Source: Glycocaulis sp050485565 (lineage in GTDB: Bacteria; Pseudomonadota; Alphaproteobacteria; Caulobacterales; Maricaulaceae). Taken from it: a stretch of 64,000 nt of DNA. The notes beneath the pieces were generated by a model. The model did no database searches, was not told the DNA's origin, and saw only the letters and a list, made by a program, of their open reading frames with translations. This document shows, piece after piece, positions 43,561-51,870 of this stretch. A program made the translations under genes and the position numbers. Location of the stretch: the NCBI RefSeq assembly GCF_050485565.1, contig NZ_JBJHBQ010000004.1, positions 186,001-250,000 of the forward strand, read 5' to 3'. Within the stretch, counting starts at the first letter, position 1, and every line of letters starts with the position of its first letter.

Positions 43561-44325
43561 GTGCAGTTTCCGTGGATGTTCTCCGTGAAACTGCCCCTTT
43601 CCTTTTCGCTTACATTTGGACTGGCGACGTTCGTGGTCGGAACGTTCGCCCCAGATGCCATGTCTTATGAGCTGAAGGTCACGCTTTTTTGGCTGGGCGT
43701 GGTGCTGCTTTTGTATAGCTTGCTGTATGCTAGCTATCTGATGTCTGCGCCAGCAGTGATTGCCTTCGTGCAAAAGAGAAAAGCCAAAGCGCAGGCCAAC
43801 AGGAAAAAGACCGTTGGCCCTTTTGTGAGCAAAAACACCTCGCAAAACGCTCGGACCCTCCCGCTGATCGACGCGGAAGAATACGATCTAATTCCAGTGG
43901 GAGCCTCAGCGCGCATTGAGTATCATTCTGATGGCGTGGATATTCATTTGACGACCACGATTAGGAATCGCTCTCCTCGAAACTTAAAGATCGGATTCAA
44001 GCTTTGGACTTTCGAGATCGGCGGTAAGAACCAACCTATCGGCCGACCTAATTCAGGTTGTTCAACGCCGATGCGACCGTCAACGTCGCAGACAATAACA
44101 TCGGGGAAAATCCGATTTTACAAACCGGACGGCGAAATTCCAGCTTGGGTGGAGGCTGCGTTTAGTTTTGGGGGAGTGAATGAGAGTGATCCAGAATATA
44201 TTATGTATTTCCGATATGATCTTGTCATACCTCCTGTTCCCAAAAGCGGGGTTCAGAAAGTTACCAAAATTGACGGCGTAAAAGTGGAGCGATCCAAACT
44301 TCGCTATGAAAAGCCCTCTGAGTAG
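43561..44325 (+). CDS. Hypothetical membrane-anchored protein, AT-richer region
   Basis: This 254-aa frame has two N-terminal hydrophobic helices (about residues 12-32 and 40-70) followed by a basic linker and a soluble domain rich in beta-like segments (VGASARIEYHSDGVDIHLTT, then IGFKLWTFEIGG). I recognise no family. The start is GTG 43561 or ATG 43576. Its GC content and codon use differ from neighbours, and 43440-43560 is also AT-rich, pointing to acquisition by transfer. It precedes DUF2200 by 20 bp. Confidence 0.6.
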   Translation: MQFPWMFSVKLPLSFSLTFGLATFVVGTFAPDAMSYELKVTLFWLGVVLLLYSLLYASYLMSAPAVIAFVQKRKAKAQANRKKTVGPFVSKNTSQNARTLPLIDAEEYDLIPVGASARIEYHSDGVDIHLTTTIRNRSPRNLKIGFKLWTFEIGGKNQPIGRPNSGCSTPMRPSTSQTITSGKIRFYKPDGEIPAWVEAAFSFGGVNESDPEYIMYFRYDLVIPPVPKSGVQKVTKIDGVKVERSKLRYEKPSE

Positions 44326-44345
44326 AACGGTCGAGGGAAAGCTAC

Positions 44346-44699
44346 ATGGAAAACCACCGGATATTCACCACCAGTTTTGCGAGCGTTTACCCGCACTACG
44401 TCAATAAGGCGGAGCGCAAGGGGCGCACGAAAGAAGAGGTCGATGCGATCATCTTCTGGCTCACGGGCTATGACGCGCCGGGGTTGCGCGCGGTGCTTGA
44501 TGACAAGACCGATTTCGAGATCTTCTTTGCCAAGGCCCCTTCCATGAATCCGGCGCGTGAGCTGGTGAAGGGCGTCGTGTGCGGGGTGCGCGTGGAGGAG
44601 GTGGAGCATCCGCTGATGCGCGAGATCCGCTATCTCGACAAGCTGGTGGACGAGCTGGCGCGCGGCAAGGCGATGGAGAAAATCCTGCGCACGCCTTGA
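44346..44699 (+). CDS. DUF2200-family protein
   Basis: This 117-aa protein begins MENHRIFTTSFASVYPHYVN and has KGRTKEEVDAIIFWLTGYD and KVEEVEHPLMREIRYLDKLVDE-type sequence, which matches the DUF2200 family. Its function is unknown. GC content returns to the genomic norm here. A strong ribosome-binding site is not evident, with CGAGGGAAAG nearby upstream. Confidence 0.85.
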   Translation: MENHRIFTTSFASVYPHYVNKAERKGRTKEEVDAIIFWLTGYDAPGLRAVLDDKTDFEIFFAKAPSMNPARELVKGVVCGVRVEEVEHPLMREIRYLDKLVDELARGKAMEKILRTP

Positions 44700-44788
44700 G
44701 GATGCAGCCCCGCGCACTGGACGCAGGCGCGCTTGATAGGCATATACCGTCACACCTGATTTGATGTTTCGCGAGGGGCGGACCTGCC

Positions 44789-45196
44789 ATGCTCGACTTC
44801 ATTGGACGACTGTTTGCCTGGTGGAATGGCGCGACGCTGGGCGCGCTGTGGACGATTAGCCGTGGCGGCAAGCTCGTTGGCGAGGATGATTACGGCAATC
44901 GCTACTACCAGGAGCGCAAGAGCGGTTCCGGCGCCGACGGCGTGCCGCGCCGCTGGGTGATCTATAATGGCTATGCCGATGCCTCGCGCGTGCCGGCAGA
45001 CTGGCATGGCTGGCTGCACCACACCTTTGCCGAGGCCCCTGTCGATGCGCCTTTGCCGCGCCGCGAATGGGAGCTGGACCACAAGCCGAACATGACCGGC
45101 ACACTCTATGCCTACCGCCCGGCCGGTTCGCTGGCCGATCCGCGCCCGCGTGCGCGCTCGACGGCGGACTATGAAAGCTGGAACCCGGAAGGCTAG
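44789..45196 (+). CDS. NDUFA12-type NADH:ubiquinone oxidoreductase accessory protein
   Basis: This 135-aa protein contains GEDDYGNRYYQERKS, RRWVIYNGYADASRVPADWHG and WLHHTFAEAPVDAPLPRREW, the conserved core of the NDUFA12 (B17.2) subunit found in alphaproteobacterial and mitochondrial complex I. It starts the conserved run NDUFA12, mlaD, DUF2155 that is common in this class. Confidence 0.93.
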   Translation: MLDFIGRLFAWWNGATLGALWTISRGGKLVGEDDYGNRYYQERKSGSGADGVPRRWVIYNGYADASRVPADWHGWLHHTFAEAPVDAPLPRREWELDHKPNMTGTLYAYRPAGSLADPRPRARSTADYESWNPEG

Positions 45197-45203
45197 GCGA
45201 TTG

Positions 45204-45665
45204 ATGCGCGGCGGAGCGGTCCTCGAAACACTGGTTGGCGTCGTCGTGCTGGTTGTCGCGGCGGCGTTCCTTGTGTTTGCGCAAGGACGGCTCGACTCTG
45301 ACCCGTCCGCTGGCGGGTATGAACTGACGGCGCGTTTCTCCGAGATCGGCGCTCTGACGCGCGGCGCAGAAGTGCGCGTGTCCGGCGTGCCGGTCGGCTC
45401 GGTGACGGCGATTGATCTCGATACCGAAACCTATTTTGCGCAAGTCAGGCTTCGTCTGCGCCGTGATGTGCTGATCCCGGCCGATTCCACCGCCAAGATC
45501 ACCGCCTCCGGCCTGCTGGGCGGGGCCTATGTGGAGATCGAGGCGGGCGGCGATGATGACATGATCGCCGAAGGCGGCGAGATCGTCTTCACCCAAGGCG
45601 CAGTAGACCTGTTTGAACTGATCGGCGGCTTCGTGTCGGGCGGGCGTGGCGGCGGCGACAGCTAG
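45204..45665 (+). CDS. mlaD: Outer membrane lipid asymmetry protein MlaD-like (MCE domain)
   Basis: This 153-aa protein has an N-terminal membrane anchor (about residues 7-26) and one MCE domain: YELTARFSEIGALTRGAEVR, VSGVPVGSVTAIDLDTETYF, and ASGLLGGAYVEIEAGG. MlaD carries phospholipid between the inner-membrane transporter and the periplasmic carrier. Other mla genes are not beside it in this window. ATG 45204 follows NDUFA12 by 7 bp. Confidence 0.85.
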   Translation: MRGGAVLETLVGVVVLVVAAAFLVFAQGRLDSDPSAGGYELTARFSEIGALTRGAEVRVSGVPVGSVTAIDLDTETYFAQVRLRLRRDVLIPADSTAKITASGLLGGAYVEIEAGGDDDMIAEGGEIVFTQGAVDLFELIGGFVSGGRGGGDS

Positions 45666-45756
45666 GCGCTGCGGGTTCTGGCCACTGGTCCCGGAGATTC
45701 GCCCTTGTGCTGCCGCATTGCGCTGGTGAGTATGAGGCGAGGGGAGTTTTTCAACG

Positions 45757-46281
45757 ATGACATTGCTGATCCGTCTTTTGCCCATCTGCGCGTTTGCGCT
45801 CGCCAGCCTGCTCCTTGCCTCTGCGGCGCTTGCCCAGGAAGGCGATGAGCCCGGCTCGCTGGAGGAGTGGGCAGAGGATATCGAGGAACCGGACAGCGAT
45901 TTGACCGCGCCGCTGGAGCAGCAGCAGGAACAGCGTGCCACGCGGCGCGCCGATGAGCTCAGCTCCCGACCCGGCACCATTGCGGTCTTGCGCGGCCTCG
46001 ACAAGGTGACGGCGCGCACGCGCGATTTCGAGGTGAATGTCGGCGACAGCTACACATTCGGCGCGCTGGACATCACCGTGCGCTATTGCCGCCGCCGCCC
46101 GCCGGAGGAGCCGCCGGAGGTTTTCGTGTTTCTGGAGATCAACGACCAGCGCACGGACGGGTTTGGCATTGGCGCTGAAGGCGAGCGCCTGTTCTCAGGC
46201 TGGATGTTTGCCTCCAACCCCGCGCTCAACGCGCTCGATCATCCCGTCTATGATGTCTGGGTGATCGACTGCAGGAGCTGA
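45757..46281 (+). CDS. DUF2155 secreted protein
   Basis: This 174-aa protein has a signal peptide (about residues 1-26, ending SAALAQEG), an acidic Glu/Gln-rich segment, and a DUF2155 core: TIAVLRGLDKVTARTRDFEV, LDITVRYCRRRPPEEPPEVF and VYDVWVIDCRS. The family is restricted to alphaproteobacteria; its role is not known. The 3' end overlaps the convergent aat gene by 34 bp. Confidence 0.88.
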   Translation: MTLLIRLLPICAFALASLLLASAALAQEGDEPGSLEEWAEDIEEPDSDLTAPLEQQQEQRATRRADELSSRPGTIAVLRGLDKVTARTRDFEVNVGDSYTFGALDITVRYCRRRPPEEPPEVFVFLEINDQRTDGFGIGAEGERLFSGWMFASNPALNALDHPVYDVWVIDCRS

Positions 46282-46898
46282 GTGCCGCTCAGGCCCTCCG
46301 GCATCGCAAAGAAATTGCCATCTTCTTTCAGCGCATCGCGCAGCAGCCGGTGATAGGCGTTGCGCGTGATGGTCTGCGCGCCAAAGCGCTGCAGATGTTC
46401 GGTGATGAACTGCGTGTCCAGCAGGGTGTAACCGCCCGCTTTAAGACGGGCGACGAGGTGGACCAGCGCCACTTTTGACGCGTCGGTCATACGCGAGAAC
46501 ATGCTCTCGCCGAAGAACGCGCCGCCCAGACTCACGCCGTAGAGCCCGCCCACCAGCTCGCCCTCATGCCAGCATTCCAGCGAATGGGCGTGGCCGCGCT
46601 CGTGCAGCTCGCCATAGAGATTGCGGATCGGATCATTGATCCAGGTGTTTTCCCGGCCCCGCGCGGGCGCGGCGCAATGGTCGACCACGATCGCAAAACA
46701 GCGGTTCACGGTGACGTGGAAGCGGTCCTTGCGCACCAGCTTGGCCAGGCTGCGCGGAATATGAAACTGATCGAGCGCGATGACGCCGCGCTCGTCAGGA
46801 TCAAGCAGGAAGACGCGCGGATCGTCCCGGTCCTCGGCCATCGGGAAGACGCCGCGCGCATAGCAGTCCAGCAGCTCTTCTGCGCCAAACCCGCGCAA
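46248..46898 (-). CDS. aat: Leucyl/phenylalanyl-tRNA--protein transferase
   Basis: This 216-aa enzyme adds Leu or Phe to the N-terminus of proteins starting with Arg or Lys, marking them for ClpAP. It has LLDCYARGVFPMAEDRDDP, the GRENTWINDPIRNLYGELHE segment, GHAHSLECWHEGELVGGLYG, GESMFSRMTDASKVALVHLV and LLDTQFITEHLQRFGA. The start is judged to be TTG 46898, 5 bp after the accC stop; the longer frame would overlap accC. Confidence 0.9.
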   Translation of the reverse strand: MRGFGAEELLDCYARGVFPMAEDRDDPRVFLLDPDERGVIALDQFHIPRSLAKLVRKDRFHVTVNRCFAIVVDHCAAPARGRENTWINDPIRNLYGELHERGHAHSLECWHEGELVGGLYGVSLGGAFFGESMFSRMTDASKVALVHLVARLKAGGYTLLDTQFITEHLQRFGAQTITRNAYHRLLRDALKEDGNFFAMPEGLSGTQLLQSITQTS

Positions 46899-46902
46899 GG
46901 GC

Positions 46903-48255
46903 CTAAGCCTTCGCGTTGCGCTCTGCCAGCCAGCTCTCCAGCCAGCGGATATGGTAATCACCGCTGATGAAGTCCGGTTCGTCCAGCAGATCGAGATGGA
47001 GCGGGATCGTGGTTTCGATACCGCCAATGACCATCTCTTTGAGCGCGCGTTTCAGGCGCATGATCGCCTCGTGCCGGTCGCGGCCATGCACGATCAGCTT
47101 GCCGATCAGGCTGTCATAATAGGGCGGGATGGAATAACCGGCGTAGAGGCCGGAATCGAGGCGCACGCCGGGGCCGCCGGGCGCGTGGAATTCCGTTACC
47201 TTGCCCGGCGAGGGCGTGAAGGTGTAGGGGTTTTCCGCATTGATCCGGCACTCTATGGACCAGCCATTGACCTTGATATCGTCCTGGGTGAGCTCCAGCT
47301 TCTCGCCTGCGGCCACACGGATCTGCTCGCGCACCAGGTCGATGCCGGTGATGAGCTCGGTAACGGGATGCTCCACCTGCAGGCGGGTATTCATCTCGAT
47401 GAAGAAGAACTCGCCATTCTCGTAGAGAAATTCCACCGTACCGGCGCCGCGATAGCCGATTGCGCCGACCGCCTTGCGCACTATCTCGCCAATGCGTGAG
47501 CGTTCCTCAGGGGTGAGGGCCACTGAAGGGGCTTCCTCAAGGACTTTCTGGTGGCGGCGCTGCAGCGAGCAGTCCCGCTCGGCCAGATGCAGCACATTGC
47601 CGTGCTCATCGGCCATCACCTGTATCTCGATATGGCGCGGCTTGCCGAGATAGCGCTCGATATAGACCGCGCCGTCGCCGAAGGCGGCCTGCGCCTCGGT
47701 AGAGGCGGTTTGCAGCGCGCTTTCCAGCTTGTCTTCGGTCTCGGCGACCTTCATGCCGCGCCCGCCGCCACCGGCAGCCGCCTTGATGAGGACCGGGAAG
47801 CCGACTTCCTTGGCGACTTTACGCGCCTCGGTCATGTCCGAGATCGCGCCGTCAGAGCCCGGCACCACGGGAATGCCCGCTTCCACGGCGGCTTTCTTGG
47901 CGGTGATCTTGTCACCCATCAGGCGGATGGTTTCCGGTTTGGGACCGATAAAGGTCAGGCCATGGGCCTCCACGATCTCGGCAAAGCGGGCATTCTCGGA
48001 AAGAAAGCCATAGCCGGGGTGGATGGCCTGCGCGCCGGTAATCTCGGCAGCGGCGATGATGGCCGGGATATGCAGATAGGAGCGGGCCGCCGGGGGCGGG
48101 CCAAGGCACACGCTCTCATCGGCCAGCTTGACGTGCATGGCCTCGGCATCGGCCTCGGAATGGACCGCCACGGTGCGGATGCCCATTTCCTGGCAGGCGC
48201 GGTGCACGCGCAGGGCAATCTCGCCCCGGTTCGCGATCAGGATTTTCTCAAACAT
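46903..48255 (-). CDS. accC: Biotin carboxylase subunit of acetyl-CoA carboxylase
   Basis: This 450-aa ATP-grasp enzyme carboxylates the biotin on AccB in the first step of fatty-acid synthesis. It starts MFEKILIANRGEIALRVHRA and shows the ATP loop AAAGGGGRGMKVAETED, RYLGKPRHIEIQVMADEHGN and FFIEMNTRLQVEHPVTE. It follows accB by 10 bp, and accB follows aroQ, forming the usual aroQ-accB-accC operon. Confidence 0.97.
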   Translation of the reverse strand: MFEKILIANRGEIALRVHRACQEMGIRTVAVHSEADAEAMHVKLADESVCLGPPPAARSYLHIPAIIAAAEITGAQAIHPGYGFLSENARFAEIVEAHGLTFIGPKPETIRLMGDKITAKKAAVEAGIPVVPGSDGAISDMTEARKVAKEVGFPVLIKAAAGGGGRGMKVAETEDKLESALQTASTEAQAAFGDGAVYIERYLGKPRHIEIQVMADEHGNVLHLAERDCSLQRRHQKVLEEAPSVALTPEERSRIGEIVRKAVGAIGYRGAGTVEFLYENGEFFFIEMNTRLQVEHPVTELITGIDLVREQIRVAAGEKLELTQDDIKVNGWSIECRINAENPYTFTPSPGKVTEFHAPGGPGVRLDSGLYAGYSIPPYYDSLIGKLIVHGRDRHEAIMRLKRALKEMVIGGIETTIPLHLDLLDEPDFISGDYHIRWLESWLAERNAKA

Positions 48256-48265
48256 CGGGCCGCTC

Positions 48266-48757
48266 CTAGATGAGGGTGAAGAGCGGCTCGCCGTATTCGA
48301 CAGGCTGGGCATCGCTGACCAGCAATTCACCGATCTTGCCCGAGCGTGGCGCGGTGATCGGGTTGAAGGTCTTCATCGCCTCGATCAGCAATATGGTGTC
48401 GCCTTCCTTCACGCTCTGGCCGGGTTTGACGAAATTATCGGCATCCGGGTTGGGACGCAGATAGACCGTGCCGACCATGGGCGAGTTGACCGCGTTGGCG
48501 GCCTTGGCAGCGGCCGGTGCCGGATCGGCAGACGGCGCAGCGGCGACAGGTGCGGGCGGCGCGGCAGGAGCCGCCGCCGGAGCAGCAACTGCGGGCGCGG
48601 CCTGTGTATAGACAGGCGCCGGGACTTCGCGCGCGACGCGGATATGCAGCTCACCTTGCGCGACCTCGATCTCGGTCAGCTCGGTATCGTTTAGGATATC
48701 GGCCAGCTGGCGGATCAGTTTCGGGTCAATGCCGGTCTTTGTGGGCGTGGAAGCCAT
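48266..48757 (-). CDS. accB: Biotin carboxyl carrier protein
   Basis: This 163-aa protein has an N-terminal segment (TKTGIDPKLIRQLADILND), an Ala/Pro-rich flexible linker (about residues 47-90), and a biotinyl domain with the modified lysine in LLIEAMKTFNPI near residue 127. It carries carboxybiotin between AccC and the carboxyltransferase. Position between aroQ and accC is standard. Confidence 0.96.
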   Translation of the reverse strand: MASTPTKTGIDPKLIRQLADILNDTELTEIEVAQGELHIRVAREVPAPVYTQAAPAVAAPAAAPAAPPAPVAAAPSADPAPAAAKAANAVNSPMVGTVYLRPNPDADNFVKPGQSVKEGDTILLIEAMKTFNPITAPRSGKIGELLVSDAQPVEYGEPLFTLI

Positions 48758-48768
48758 TTAGGGAACCT

Positions 48769-49230
48769 TTATGCTTTTGTCTTCGGGCCGGACGCGGCGA
48801 TCAGCGCGTGTGCGGCCTCTATGCCAAGGATGTAGCTGCGGGCGCCGAACCCGCTGATTGTGCCGGAAACGGCGCTGGAAACATAGGAGTGATGGCGGAA
48901 CGCCTCGCGCGCAGCCGGTTGGGACAGATGTATCTCTATGGCCGGAATGGCAATCGCCTTCAAGGCATCGTGCAGCGCAATAGATGTATGGCCATAGCCA
49001 GCAGGGTTGATGATGAGGGCGGATGCGTCGCGCCCGGCGTCCTGTACATGGTCGATCAGCACGCCTTCATGGTTGGTCTGGCGAAAATCGATGGTCAGGC
49101 CCAGCATGCTGGCATGCTCGGCGCACGCGGCCTCGATGTCCGACAGCGTGGCAGAGCCGTAAATCTCCGGCTCGCGCGTGCCGAGCAGGTTGAGATTGGG
49201 CCCGTTCAGGATGAAAACTGGTCTGGCCAC
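48769..49230 (-). CDS. aroQ: Type II 3-dehydroquinate dehydratase
   Basis: This 153-aa shikimate-pathway enzyme has GPNLNLLGTREPEIYG (with the catalytic Tyr region), IINPAGYGHTSIALHDALKA, and EIHLSQPAAREAFRHHSYVS with the catalytic His. The start appears to be GTG 49230 and no better in-frame ATG exists upstream. It heads the aroQ-accB-accC operon and diverges from thiS. Confidence 0.95.
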   Translation of the reverse strand: MARPVFILNGPNLNLLGTREPEIYGSATLSDIEAACAEHASMLGLTIDFRQTNHEGVLIDHVQDAGRDASALIINPAGYGHTSIALHDALKAIAIPAIEIHLSQPAAREAFRHHSYVSSAVSGTISGFGARSYILGIEAAHALIAASGPKTKA

Positions 49231-49366
49231 CTGATGTGTGTCCCCCGGCTGGTCCGTCTCATGCGTTCAGGCGGTGCAAAACAGCGCCGCCAGCGCCATA
49301 TGTCGTTTCTACGACGCCTCAGGCGCGATAAACAAGAACTACCGGCATTTTAAGGAGTAACAGCCC

Positions 49367-49594
49367 ATGATCGCCAATGCCGAGACAGCCACCATCGCCG
49401 TGACGGTAAATGGCGAACAGCGCGACCTGCCCGCCGGTCTGTCGCTGTCGGCGATGCTGACCCATCTGGGGCTCGATCCGCGCAAAGTCGCTGTGGAGCG
49501 CAATCTGGAGATTGCCCCACGCTCGGCCTACGGCGAGATTGAAGTTCGTGATGGCGACCGGCTGGAAATCGTCCAGTTCGTAGGGGGAGGGTAG
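49367..49594 (+). CDS. thiS: Thiamine biosynthesis sulfur carrier protein
   Basis: This 75-aa ubiquitin-like protein reads TIAVTVNGEQRDLPAGLSL and ends with the Gly-Gly tail (QFVGGG) that becomes the thiocarboxylate donor for thiazole formation. AAGGAG lies before the ATG. It precedes thiG by 37 bp. The 136-bp upstream gap was examined for a TPP riboswitch and none was recognised. Confidence 0.92.
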   Translation: MIANAETATIAVTVNGEQRDLPAGLSLSAMLTHLGLDPRKVAVERNLEIAPRSAYGEIEVRDGDRLEIVQFVGGG

Positions 49595-49631
49595 GGTGAC
49601 GCCATCCCGATAGAGCGCTAGATAAGCGGCC

Positions 49632-50444
49632 ATGACCGAAAAAACCTCCCCCGACACCGCCTCCACCCTGCCTGAAGACCGTCCGTTCACGGTGGCCGGG
49701 CGGACGTTCCAGTCGCGCCTCATCATCGGTACGGGCAAGTACAAGAGCTACGCCCAGAACGCCGAGGCGCTCAAAGCCTCCGGCGCGGAGATCATCACCG
49801 TTGCGCTGCGCCGGGTGAACCTCTCCGATCCCAGCCAGCCCATGCTGGTCGATCATATCGATCCGAAGACATACACCTTCCTGCCCAACACGGCCGGGTG
49901 CTTTACCGGCGAAGATGCCGTGCGCACGCTGCGCCTGGCGCGCGAGGCGGGCGGCTGGAATCTCGTGAAGCTGGAAGTGCTGTCAGACCCCAAGCATCTC
50001 TATCCGGAGATGGAGGAGACGCTGCGCGCCACGAAGCTGCTCATCGAAGATGGCTTCGACGTGATGGTCTATTGTTCGGACGATCCGGTTTATGCCCGCA
50101 AGCTGGAAGATGCCGGTGCCTGCGCGATCATGCCGCTCGGCGCGCCGATTGGTTCAGGGCTCGGCATCCAGAACCCCGTCAATATCCGCCTGATCATCGA
50201 AGCGGCCAAGGTGCCGGTGATCGTCGATGCGGGCGTCGGCACGGCGTCGGACGCCACTATCGCGATGGAACTGGGCTGTGATGGCGTGCTGATGAATACC
50301 GCCATTGCGGAGGCTAAGGATCCGGTACGCATGGCCAGCGCCATGAAGCATGCCGTCATTGCGGGCCGCGAATCCTATCTGGCCGGCCGGATGCCAAAGA
50401 AGCGCTATGCCGACCCGTCCAGCCCGCTGGCGGGACTGATTTAG
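49632..50444 (+). CDS. thiG: Thiazole synthase
   Basis: This 270-aa enzyme forms the thiazole ring of thiamine from deoxyxylulose phosphate, dehydroglycine and ThiS thiocarboxylate. It has RLIIGTGKYKSYAQNAEALK, LPNTAGCFTGEDAVRTLRLA, the Schiff-base Lys in NLVKLEVLSDPKHLYPE, APIGSGLGIQNPVNIRLIIE and DAGVGTASDATIAMELGCDG. Other thiamine genes (thiO, thiE) are not adjacent in this window. Confidence 0.96.
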   Translation: MTEKTSPDTASTLPEDRPFTVAGRTFQSRLIIGTGKYKSYAQNAEALKASGAEIITVALRRVNLSDPSQPMLVDHIDPKTYTFLPNTAGCFTGEDAVRTLRLAREAGGWNLVKLEVLSDPKHLYPEMEETLRATKLLIEDGFDVMVYCSDDPVYARKLEDAGACAIMPLGAPIGSGLGIQNPVNIRLIIEAAKVPVIVDAGVGTASDATIAMELGCDGVLMNTAIAEAKDPVRMASAMKHAVIAGRESYLAGRMPKKRYADPSSPLAGLI

Positions 50445-50457
50445 GTCTTCTCACTTC

Positions 50458-50620
50458 CGGCTGTCATGGCCCGGTTTATCCGGGCCACCCATGCCATAGA
50501 GGTTGCTTTTCCCTCGTCCTTCGAGACGTTCGCTACGCTCACCCTCAGGATGAGGGAAAAGCGTGCGGGAAGCCCTCATCCTGAGGAGCACGCAGTGCGT
50601 CTCGAAGGACGAGGGCTACA
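50458..50620. repeat. Composite repeat, inverted relative of the 13675-13792 element
   Basis: TGTCATGGCCCGG...CCGGGCCACCCATGCC (50461-50496) is followed by GCTTTTCCCTCGTCCTTCGA and, to about 50614, GTCTCGAAGGACGAGGGC. The order of internal hairpins is reversed relative to the copies at 13675 and 38331. It separates thiG from the VOC gene. Confidence 0.75.
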
Positions 50621-50682
50621 CCCTTGACATGTTCCCATAATGTTCCGATGCTCCAAAGGCACCGGAACAAGGAAATCCGCAC

Positions 50683-51102
50683 ATGATGGAACCGCGCCTG
50701 TCTCTCGTCACGCTGGGCGTGGCGGATATCGCGCGCTCCAAAGCCTTCTATGAGGCGATGGGATTCAAGACCGCGTTCCAGAACGAGCAGATTGTCTTCC
50801 TGCCGATGGGCGGGCTGGTGCTGGCGCTCTTCGGCAAGCACGATCTCGATGCCGACATGGCGCGAGAGAATGCCGGTCATGGCCATATCGCGCTCGCGCA
50901 CAACACCCGCAGCGAAGCGGAGGTCGATGCCATTATCGATCATGCCGTGGCGAGCGGTGGCAGCCTGCTCAAAGCCGCGCACAAGGCCGATTGGGGCGGG
51001 TATTCGGGCTATTTCGCCGACCCGGACGGCCATGCCTGGGAAGTGGCCTTCAATCCCCACTGGACGATTGATGCCGAAGGGCGGATCAATATGGCTCCCT
51101 GA
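50683..51102 (+). CDS. VOC/glyoxalase-family protein
   Basis: This 139-aa protein with two beta-alpha-beta-beta-beta units reads LSLVTLGVADIARSKAFYEA, then HGHIALAHNTRSEAEVDAI and SGYFADPDGHAWEVAFNPHW. The metal-ligand pattern (His in GHIALA, Glu in WEVAFN) is kept. The substrate is unknown. AAGGAAA lies about 8 bp before the ATG. Confidence 0.85.
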   Translation: MMEPRLSLVTLGVADIARSKAFYEAMGFKTAFQNEQIVFLPMGGLVLALFGKHDLDADMARENAGHGHIALAHNTRSEAEVDAIIDHAVASGGSLLKAAHKADWGGYSGYFADPDGHAWEVAFNPHWTIDAEGRINMAP

Positions 51103-51118
51103 CGGCCCGCGTGCCGCG

Positions 51119-51853
51119 CTAGTTCTCCAGCGCGGCGGCCACGATCCGGTTCAGCCGTCCGATATCGGCGCCGGGTATGATGTCGCCGCCGATCACGAAA
51201 AACGGCGTGCCGCTGACCCCTATCGAACGGGCCAGCTGATACACGCTGTCGAGATGTTCCTCGATTTCCGGCGAAGCCATGGCTTCGCGCAGCGCGTCCG
51301 GCTCGATGCCGTGTTCGGCGGCGATAAGCTCGATGCGTTCGGCATTCATCGGTGAGCCGGCCTGCATAAGCGCATTGTGAAAATCGCGGTAGGTGTCGGG
51401 CGACAGGCTCCAGACCGCCAGCGCGGCGCGGGCGGCCTCCTCTGAAGCCTGTCCCAGCAGCGGCAGCTCCTTGTAAACGACCCGTATGCGCCCCTCATGG
51501 CGCTCCATCACGCCTTCCAGCCAGTCATTCACCTGCACGCAGTACGGGCAGCGATAATCGAAGAACTCAACAATGGTCAGCTCGGCATTGTCCGGGCCGG
51601 CCACCGGGTCTCTCGCATCCTCGAAGATAGCGTCACGAAACTGCTGCGCACCGGCCATCAGCTGAGCCTGTTCGCGTGCGCGCGCCCGGCGCTGCAACTC
51701 CACGATGGCTTCCTCGATCACCTCCGGATTTTCCACGATATAGCGGTGCACGATTTGCTCGATGGCGGCTGTATCGGTGTCGTCGGTATCGCCATTGGCG
51801 GGCGAGCAGGCAGCAAGAAAGCAGGCGGCCAGAAGGCCAGTCAGAAAACGCAT
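51119..51853 (-). CDS. DsbA-family thiol:disulfide lipoprotein
   Basis: This 244-aa protein has a lipobox near the N-terminus (FLAACSP), an N-terminal helical segment and a thioredoxin fold with the active site FFDYRCPYCVQVN (CPYC) and the cis-Pro in VSGTPFFVIGGDIIPG. It likely oxidises or isomerises disulfides in the periplasm. It lies 17 bp downstream of the M48 peptidase stop on the same strand, in order M48 then DsbA. Confidence 0.9.
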   Translation of the reverse strand: MRFLTGLLAACFLAACSPANGDTDDTDTAAIEQIVHRYIVENPEVIEEAIVELQRRARAREQAQLMAGAQQFRDAIFEDARDPVAGPDNAELTIVEFFDYRCPYCVQVNDWLEGVMERHEGRIRVVYKELPLLGQASEEAARAALAVWSLSPDTYRDFHNALMQAGSPMNAERIELIAAEHGIEPDALREAMASPEIEEHLDSVYQLARSIGVSGTPFFVIGGDIIPGADIGRLNRIVAAALEN

Positions 51854-51870
51854 GTGATAGTCCCTGAATG

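Noticed and set aside
49231..49366. Possible TPP riboswitch before thiS
   Set aside because: The conserved THI-box sequences (such as CTGAGA and ACCTGAT) are not present in the gap.
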